A stretch of DNA of 39,899 nucleotides from Alkalibacterium sp. (lineage in GTDB: Bacteria > Bacillota > Bacilli > Lactobacillales > Carnobacteriaceae_A): NCBI GenBank assembly GCA_007692455.1, contig RECC01000048.1, positions 1-39,899 on the forward strand, given 5' to 3'. Of this stretch, positions 32,616 to 39,899 are shown piece after piece. The notes beneath the pieces are model-generated. The model was not told the DNA's origin. It saw nothing but the letters and a program-made list of their open reading frames with translations, and did not search any database. Within the stretch, counting starts at the first letter, position 1, and every line of letters begins with the position of its first letter. Both the position numbers and the translations under genes were made by a program.

Positions 32616-34259
32616 ATGAGACTGTGTGATATAAAAATTCAGAATAAAGTATCAGGCTTAGACACTCTGAAAAAACAGTCCCGTAAAATCTGGAACGGTA
32701 ACATTCCCAGCCCTTCGTTGCTTACTGTAGCGGTTCTTATAGCGATTTTAATGACACTGCCTTTAATATATGTTGTATACCAGTCTTTTCTGGCTGGAAC
32801 TGCCAGCTGGATGAGACTAATCAGTAATCGAATTCCTCAATTACTATGGAACACGCTGTCTCTCTCAATATCTGTCACAATCCTATCCTCTTCAATTGGG
32901 GTAGTATTGGCATGGATAGTGAATCGGACCGATCTGCCGGGGAGAAAAATATGGAAAGGCCTGCTGGCTCTGCCGGTTGTCATACCACCTTATATAGGAG
33001 CTGTAACCTATATCATCGTTTTTGGCCCGAGAGGCTGGGTATTTCAACTGATAAATAGAACAGCCACCCAAGTTAGGGAACTGCCTTTTACTATCTATTC
33101 ATTTGCCGGTGTTGTTCTGGTCATGACGCTGTTTACTTATCCTTATGTATTTCTAATTACCGGCTCAGCCATGCGCAAAACGAGTTCAGCTTATGAAGAA
33201 GTCAGCCGGTCACTCGGCCATAACGGTTTTACCACTTTTTTCAAAGTCATACTGCCCTTACTTGTGCCTTCGATAGGGGCCAGCAGCATCCTAGTCTTTC
33301 TTTATGTATTAAGTGATTTTGGAGCTGTATCCATGTTGAGGTATGTTACGTTTACTTCGGCCATCTATTTTCAGAGAGCCGGTTTTGACATTCCGTCTGC
33401 AGCTGTACTCAGTCTCGTACTGATTGCCATCACCCTAGTCGTACTCTTTATAGAAAAATTGGTAAAAAAGAAAAAAGTGTACCATCAAAGCAAGGGAATG
33501 GTCAAAGAACCAAAGACTATCAGCTTGAACCGATTTAAGTTGCCTGCTTTACTTTTTGTCCTATTCATCTTTACTATTTCTGTCCTGCTGCCAGTCAGCG
33601 TTCTGATCTACTGGACAGTTATGGGGCTGAATTCTGGACTGGGCCTTTATAACAATGCCTTCTTAGGCTACACGCTCAACAGTTTCAGGGTAGCCGGTTC
33701 TGCAGCGATTATAAGCATCCTGCTGTCCGTACCGGTTATCTATCTCTATGCGAGGCACCGATCAATTGTGAGTAGTGTGATTTATAAACTGACTTATACC
33801 GGCTATGCATTACCGGGCGTCATTATTGCTCTAGGGCTGGTATTTTTATTTAACAACCATATACCGGTGCTCTACAGCACAGTGACCCTGGTTGTTCTGG
33901 CTCAAGTCATTCGTTTCATGCCACAGGTACTTCAGGCGGGAGAATCTGCTATCAGCCTGGTTTCCCCACGAATGGAGGAATCAGCACGAAGTTTAGGGCA
34001 GTCTACTTGGAAAGTACTCTTAACCATTACGTTACCCTCAATGCTTCCGGGACTGCTGGCAGGAGGCGCACTTGTCTTTGTGAGCGCGCTGAAGGAATTG
34101 CCTGCCACTCTGATGCTACGGCCTCCGGGCTTTGATACATTGGCTGTAAGGGTATATTATCAGGCTTCTGAAGCATTATATATTCAGGCAGCGCCTGGAG
34201 CTTTGCTGATTATTCTGATTTCCCTATTGCCGCTTCATTATCTTCTGAAAAATTACTAA
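32616..34259 (+). CDS. fbpB: Ferric-iron ABC transporter permease (FbpB type, two fused domains)
   Basis: 547 aa with about 12 membrane helices in two homologous halves. Each half has the EAA-type loop that contacts the ATPase: EEVSRSLGHNGFTTFFKVILP in part (near 190) and EESARSLGQSTWKVLLTITLP in part (near 450). The long soluble N-terminal stretch (1-40) is charged and has no sign of a signal. The fused layout is usual for iron FbpB/SfuB permeases. GGAGG precedes the ATG. It ends with a strong terminator at 34277-34320. The set order here is ATPase, binding protein, permease rather than the commoner fbpA-fbpB-fbpC order. Confidence 0.92.
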   Translation: MRLCDIKIQNKVSGLDTLKKQSRKIWNGNIPSPSLLTVAVLIAILMTLPLIYVVYQSFLAGTASWMRLISNRIPQLLWNTLSLSISVTILSSSIGVVLAWIVNRTDLPGRKIWKGLLALPVVIPPYIGAVTYIIVFGPRGWVFQLINRTATQVRELPFTIYSFAGVVLVMTLFTYPYVFLITGSAMRKTSSAYEEVSRSLGHNGFTTFFKVILPLLVPSIGASSILVFLYVLSDFGAVSMLRYVTFTSAIYFQRAGFDIPSAAVLSLVLIAITLVVLFIEKLVKKKKVYHQSKGMVKEPKTISLNRFKLPALLFVLFIFTISVLLPVSVLIYWTVMGLNSGLGLYNNAFLGYTLNSFRVAGSAAIISILLSVPVIYLYARHRSIVSSVIYKLTYTGYALPGVIIALGLVFLFNNHIPVLYSTVTLVVLAQVIRFMPQVLQAGESAISLVSPRMEESARSLGQSTWKVLLTITLPSMLPGLLAGGALVFVSALKELPATLMLRPPGFDTLAVRVYYQASEALYIQAAPGALLIILISLLPLHYLLKNY

Positions 34260-34276
34260 TCAAAATATATAGTACG

Positions 34277-34320
34277 AAAAGCTGAAGGCTATTAGAAAGT
34301 TATAGCCTTCAGCTTTTTTT
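34277..34320 (+). terminator. Terminator of the iron-transport genes
   Basis: A perfect 16-bp stem (34277-34292 with 34302-34317) followed by a long T run. Confidence 0.9.
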
Positions 34321-34343
34321 GTACAGATTAACTTATATGTGTA

Positions 34344-34364
34344 AAATCTGGCCTGGCCAGATTT
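34344..34364. repeat. Inverted repeat AAATCTGG-N5-CCAGATTT, copy 1
   Basis: Eight-base arms around CCTGG; the arms can be extended (AAATCTGGCC-T-GGCCAGATTT) to ten bases around a single base. The related copy is at 34611-34629. Confidence 0.6.
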
Positions 34365-34401
34365 ACCCTATTGCTTTTAGCGGTTGTCTGATATAGAGGA
34401 G

Positions 34402-34435
34402 TTCAGTTTAAAATAAGTTTGAAACCTAAACTGAA
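34402..34435. repeat. Inverted repeat TTCAGTTTA-N16-TAAACTGAA
   Basis: Nine-base perfect arms (34402-34410 and 34427-34435) in the region before parE. No T run follows. Confidence 0.45.
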
Positions 34436-34610
34436 AAAATCTATCGAGAGGATGGAGATTACCCGAGTAAATGGGCTCTAAACTAAACCGATTACTTAAT
34501 GACTAAAGTTCAGTGAATGATCTGCAGCCGAATTAAATAAAATACTGACTAAAATAAAGTATGGAATAGGAAAAGTTTTTAAACTAAAATACAGCTGCTT
34601 AAGAGGAAAG

Positions 34611-34629
34611 AATCTGGCTGCACCAGATT
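34611..34629. repeat. Inverted repeat AATCTGG-N5-CCAGATT, copy 2
   Basis: Seven-base arms identical to copy 1 around CTGCA, followed by TTT. Both copies share arms but not loop, as expected for a protein-binding or paired RNA element under selection on the arms. Confidence 0.6.
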
Positions 34630-34745
34630 TTTAAAACCATTGTGACCACCAAGTGAACGGTTTAAAGATATTCTGATATAAACACACTTTGAGACACTCT
34701 TTACATAGATTAATCCAGTCTTAAGTTTTTAGGTCGCTGTTTTTA

Positions 34746-34754
34746 TGGTATTAT
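34746..34754 (+). promoter_or_regulatory. Probable parE promoter (extended -10)
   Basis: TGG plus TATTAT (34749-34754) 71 bases before the parE ATG, with a T-rich stretch in place of a clear -35. Confidence 0.4.
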
Positions 34755-34822
34755 ATTAATGCTTGCGTTTTCCATTAGGAAAGGGCAAATTAATTTATGA
34801 TTCACTATCGAGGAGTATATAA

Positions 34823-36799
<1,977 letters not shown>

Positions 36800-36816
36800 C
36801 GGGAAAGGTTTGACAA

Positions 36817-39306
36817 GTGAACATGACAAATGAAAATCGAGCAGAAATACAGGAACTGACATTAGAAGAAGTAATGGGCGATCGTTTTGGTCGTTATTCG
36901 AAATATATTATACAGGAGCGTGCGCTTCCTGATATTCGCGATGGCTTAAAGCCGGTACAGCGTCGTATTTTGTATGCAATGTTTTCAGAAGGAAACGTCT
37001 TTGACAAAGGGTTTAGAAAGTCAGCGAAAACTGTCGGTAACGTTATCGGTAACTTCCACCCCCATGGCGACAGCAGTGTGTATGAGGCTATGGTCCGAAT
37101 GAGCCAGGACTGGAAAATGAAGGCTCCACTGATTGATATGCACGGAAATAACGGAAGTATGGATGGCGATCCACCGGCAGCGATGCGTTACACAGAAGCA
37201 CGTCTGTCAAAAGTGGCCTCCGAACTTCTGCAGGACATAGATAAGGAAACAGTCGAGTTGGTACTTAATTTCGACGATACGACTAACGAGCCGACTGTGT
37301 TGCCGGCACGTTTTCCTAATTTACTGGTAAACGGAGCGACAGGTATCTCAGCTGGTTACGCAACCGATATTCCTCCACATAATCTACAGGAAGTAATCGA
37401 CGCGGCTATCTACTTGGTGTCCCACCCGAATGCATCAGTTGATAAATTGATGGATTTTGTCAAAGGACCTGATTTTCCTACCGGGGGAATTATCCAGGGA
37501 GTCAAAGGACTGAAAGAAGCGTATACGACAGGTAAAGGAAAAATTGTCGTGCGCAGCAAGACTGAAATTGAGAAAATGCGTGGCGGCAAAGAACAGATTG
37601 TCATTACCGAGGTTCCCTATGAAGTCAATAAAGCTACCCTTGTCCGCAAGATGGACGAGATACGTCTGAATAAAAAAATTGACGGCATAGCAGATGTCCG
37701 TGATGAATCAGACCGGACTGGCCTGCGTATTGTTGTGGAACTGAAAAAAGACACTCCAGCCAACGGCATATTGACGTATTTGCTGAAGAACACGGATTTG
37801 CAGATTTCATATAATTTAAACATGATTGCGATCAATGAGAGACGACCTCAGCAGCTGGGAATAAGAGAAATCCTCTCAGCTTACTTGAAACATAAGAGGG
37901 AAGTCATCGAGAAACGGACACAGTTTCTTTTAAGCAAAGACAGAAAACGCGCCCACATTGTTGAAGGGCTGATCAAAGCCATTTCCATTCTGGACAAAGT
38001 TATTAAGACAATCAGAAGCAGTGAAAACAAATCGAATGCGAAAGATAACTTAATCGAAGCCTATCAGTTTTCTGTCATGCAGGCTGAAGCAATTGTCAGT
38101 CTTCAGTTGTACCGATTAACTAATACTGATATAACCCAGCTTCAAAAAGAAGCAGACGAATTGAGCAAGCGTATAGAAGACTATCTGACTATCTTGAATG
38201 ATGAAAAAGCGCTCGATTCAGTGGTTAAAAAAGAACTCAAGGAAGTCAAGAAAGCTTACTCAAAAGATCGTCAGACCAAGATAGAAGAGAAAATTGAAGA
38301 GTTGAAAGTTGAAAAAGAAGTACTGGTGTCGGAAGAAGAAGTTATTGTATCCGTCACAAAACAAGGCTACCTCAAGCGAACCAGCCTGCGTTCTTATGGT
38401 GCTTCAAAACCGGAAGAACTGGGGTTAAGAGAAGGCGATTATTCTCTCTTTACCGAGAAAATGTCCACACTTGAGCACATCGTTATCTTTACATCAAAAG
38501 GAAATGTCATTAATCGTCCCGTTCACGAACTGCCTGATATCAAGTGGAAAGACTTCGGGCAGCACATATCCCAAAGTATCAGTCTAGTATCGGATGAAAC
38601 CGTGATAGCTGTATTCGGGCTGAAGGAATTCAGCGAGCAGGAACGGTTTGTCTTTATTACAAAAGAAGGATATATTAAGCAGACGTTGGCTAGTGAATAT
38701 GAGCCTAAACGGACCTATCGTACCCGGTCTGCCACAGCCATTAAGCTGAAGTCAGCTACAGATGAGTGCCTAGCGGTTTACCGTATCCAAGACGATTCAA
38801 ACCTTGATGTATTCCTGGTTACGCAACTTGGATTCGGTCTGAGATATAACCTGTCAGAGGTTTCGCTGGTGGGTGCAGGAGCAAGTGGCGTTAAATCCAT
38901 CAACTTGAAAAAAGGGGACACAGTCGTCAACGGCGTCCTGTTTAATCCTCAAGACGGGAATAAGAGCGTCATGCTTGTCACTCATAGAGGAGCTGTCAAG
39001 AAGATGAATGTGAGGGAGTTTGATCTTATATCAAGAGCCAAGAGAGGTCTTCTAGTATTGAGAGAATTGAAAAATAAACCTCACCGTGTTGCATTGCTTA
39101 TAGGTGTCAATGATAATCAGGATGAATGGACTGTTGTAACTGACAAAAATGCTTCGCAGACTATCATTCCTAAAGATTATTCGTTCAGCGACCGTTACAG
39201 CAATGGTTCGTTTATATTGGATGAAGATTCAGACGGGATTCCAGTCGATGCATTTAAGTCTAATGTGGTCTTGATTGAGGAAGAACCTAAGGAAAATGAA
39301 AAATAA
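36817..39306 (+). CDS. parC: DNA topoisomerase IV subunit A
   Basis: 829 aa. The DNA-cleaving subunit of topoisomerase IV. The breakage-reunion domain shows [21 protein letters not shown] (in part) and the nucleophile Tyr 125 in [11 protein letters not shown]. The region where quinolone changes arise reads [16 protein letters not shown] (Ser 86/87 and Glu 90), the normal susceptible form. A coiled-coil tower (about 380-500) leads to a C-terminal beta-pinwheel with six-bladed repeats (ITKQGYLKR-like units such as [17 protein letters not shown] and [10 protein letters not shown]). The start is a GTG at 36817, eight bases from GGGAAAGG; an ATG at 36823 is a poorer fit. Ends at a perfect terminator. 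Confidence 0.95.
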   Translation: MNMTNENRAEIQELTLEEVMGDRFGRYSKYIIQERALPDIRDGLKPVQRRILYAMFSEGNVFDKGFRKSAKTVGNVIGNFHPHGDSSVYEAMVRMSQDWKMKAPLIDMHGNNGSMDGDPPAAMRYTEARLSKVASELLQDIDKETVELVLNFDDTTNEPTVLPARFPNLLVNGATGISAGYATDIPPHNLQEVIDAAIYLVSHPNASVDKLMDFVKGPDFPTGGIIQGVKGLKEAYTTGKGKIVVRSKTEIEKMRGGKEQIVITEVPYEVNKATLVRKMDEIRLNKKIDGIADVRDESDRTGLRIVVELKKDTPANGILTYLLKNTDLQISYNLNMIAINERRPQQLGIREILSAYLKHKREVIEKRTQFLLSKDRKRAHIVEGLIKAISILDKVIKTIRSSENKSNAKDNLIEAYQFSVMQAEAIVSLQLYRLTNTDITQLQKEADELSKRIEDYLTILNDEKALDSVVKKELKEVKKAYSKDRQTKIEEKIEELKVEKEVLVSEEEVIVSVTKQGYLKRTSLRSYGASKPEELGLREGDYSLFTEKMSTLEHIVIFTSKGNVINRPVHELPDIKWKDFGQHISQSISLVSDETVIAVFGLKEFSEQERFVFITKEGYIKQTLASEYEPKRTYRTRSATAIKLKSATDECLAVYRIQDDSNLDVFLVTQLGFGLRYNLSEVSLVGAGASGVKSINLKKGDTVVNGVLFNPQDGNKSVMLVTHRGAVKKMNVREFDLISRAKRGLLVLRELKNKPHRVALLIGVNDNQDEWTVVTDKNASQTIIPKDYSFSDRYSNGSFILDEDSDGIPVDAFKSNVVLIEEEPKENEK

Positions 39307-39325
39307 GGAAATGTATATTTAAACC

Positions 39326-39367
39326 AAAAAGAAGGAAACCATTCAATATAATGGTTTCCTTCTTTTT
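39326..39367. terminator. Bidirectional terminator of parEC and the channel gene
   Basis: A perfect 17-bp stem (39326-39342 with 39351-39367) with an 8-base loop and A and T flanks. Confidence 0.9.
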
Positions 39368-39389
39368 ATAATAATAATCATCACCTGGC

Positions 39390-39899
39390 TTATGATTCTG
39401 CCAGTTTCTTAAGTTTATTCAAGTCCTTGTCTTCACCTAAGACTATCAATGTCTGTCCAGGCCTCAACAAGTGATCTTTAGTAGGGTTGAACACGATGCC
39501 GTCATCTTCCTCCTCTTTGATGGCAATGATGATCAAGTCGGTCTGTTCGGGAATGTTTGCATCCATCAACGTTTTGTGACTTAATTCGGAGTCCGGTTTG
39601 ATAATGACTTCGTTTAAGTTCAAATCGATTTTACCTGAGTGTGTAATGGTATCTAAAAAGGCAATAACGTTCGGTTTCAAAAGCATAGAGGCCATGCGAT
39701 ATCCTCCAATTTCATTAGGAGAAACAGTCTTGTCCGCACCCGCCCGAATGAGCTTTTCATGGGAATCATGCGTAATGGCTCGTGCGACAATGTGCAAATC
39801 AGGATTCAGCTGACGAGCTGAAAGGACAGCATATAGGTTGTTGGCATCATTATTTAAAGAGGCCACAAGTGCTTTTGCTCGTGAGATACCAGCTTTTTC
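39390..39899 (-). CDS. Potassium channel RCK (TrkA-N/TrkA-C) regulatory part, 5' end outside the window
   Basis: The visible 169 residues are the C-terminal part of an RCK-gated protein. The Rossmann end KALVASLNNDANNLYAVLSARQLNPDLHIVARA (in pieces) is followed by HEKLIRAGADKTVSPNEIGGYRMASMLLKP, then a TrkA-C domain (about 95-165) ending LRPGQTLIVLGEDKDLNKLK. The motif layout matches YugO- and MthK-type K+ channels, where this follows a two-helix pore, better than free KtrA subunits (SPNEIGGRRMA is channel-like). The frame is open to the right edge, so the pore and N-terminal part lie beyond it. A GTG at 39866 could be mistaken for the start. It would regulate K+ flow by nucleotide or ion binding. 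Confidence 0.85.
   Translation of the reverse strand, partial: EKAGISRAKALVASLNNDANNLYAVLSARQLNPDLHIVARAITHDSHEKLIRAGADKTVSPNEIGGYRMASMLLKPNVIAFLDTITHSGKIDLNLNEVIIKPDSELSHKTLMDANIPEQTDLIIIAIKEEEDDGIVFNPTKDHLLRPGQTLIVLGEDKDLNKLKKLAES

Noticed and set aside
34436-34520. Riboswitch or T-box in the parE upstream region
   Set aside because: Some paired stretches occur, but no known riboswitch core or T-box sequence (such as TGGNACCGCG) is present.
37024-37125. Quinolone-resistance change in ParC
   Set aside because: The determining region reads GDSSVYEAM, with Ser and Glu as in susceptible proteins.

Overview
The window is chromosomal DNA of a low-GC Gram-positive bacterium, most likely a member of the Lactobacillales near Carnobacteriaceae (Alkalibacterium or Marinilactibacillus type). 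That placement is inference. It rests on the end of a Bacillus-type RNase P RNA followed by an rlmL-like methyltransferase, the order lepB-rbgA-rnhB-dprA-topA-xerC-hslV-hslU, a thyA-folA pair, a YpmS-msrA-YozE group, strong AGGAGG ribosome binding sites with several TTG and GTG starts, and many bidirectional stem-loop terminators. I see no rRNA, tRNA, insertion sequence, prophage or CRISPR array.

Layout. Bases 1-2,620 hold the rnpB tail and its terminator, an RlmL-type rRNA methyltransferase, an Ig-like lipoprotein, a decayed piece of a glycine-betaine transporter gene and ndk. Bases 2,630-6,910 are mostly ion and solute handling (NhaC/YuiF-type Na+/H+ antiporter, BASS-like carrier, MscS channel), then an AlkD-type glycosylase. 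Bases 7,259-10,428 pair a divergent MurE-like ligase with a DUF1846 protein. Bases 10,610-14,899 carry an RNase HI-like protein, a cold-shock protein, an ABC-F ATPase, thyA and folA. Bases 15,048-18,031 carry a hemolysin III-type protein (reverse strand), YpmS, msrA, YozE and deoD. Bases 18,044-28,398 are the processing, replication and proteolysis block: an S41 protease, signal peptidase I, rbgA, rnhB, dprA, topA, xerC and hslVU. A PAS-GGDEF diguanylate cyclase follows hslU, where many Bacilli have codY. Then come plsY (reverse), a Fur-box-controlled ferric-iron ABC transporter (fbpC, fbpA, fbpB), a 566-base noncoding stretch with repeated inverted repeats, the topoisomerase IV operon parE-parC, and the 3' part of an RCK potassium channel gene running off the right edge.

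How it works together. Most genes are housekeeping. The accessory flavour is sodium, osmotic and iron physiology, which fits a saline or alkaline habitat: antiporter, mechanosensitive channel, K+ channel, betaine-transporter relic and Fur-regulated iron uptake. The least understood coding unit is the MurE-like ligase plus DUF1846 pair. The ligase keeps the ATP-binding core but lacks the usual MurE amino-acid-recognition motifs, and the two genes are separated by a perfect 13-bp terminator-like hairpin abutting the downstream ribosome binding site. I did not find a clearly new multi-gene system. The best candidates are that pair, the diguanylate cyclase behind hslU, and the noncoding region ahead of parE.
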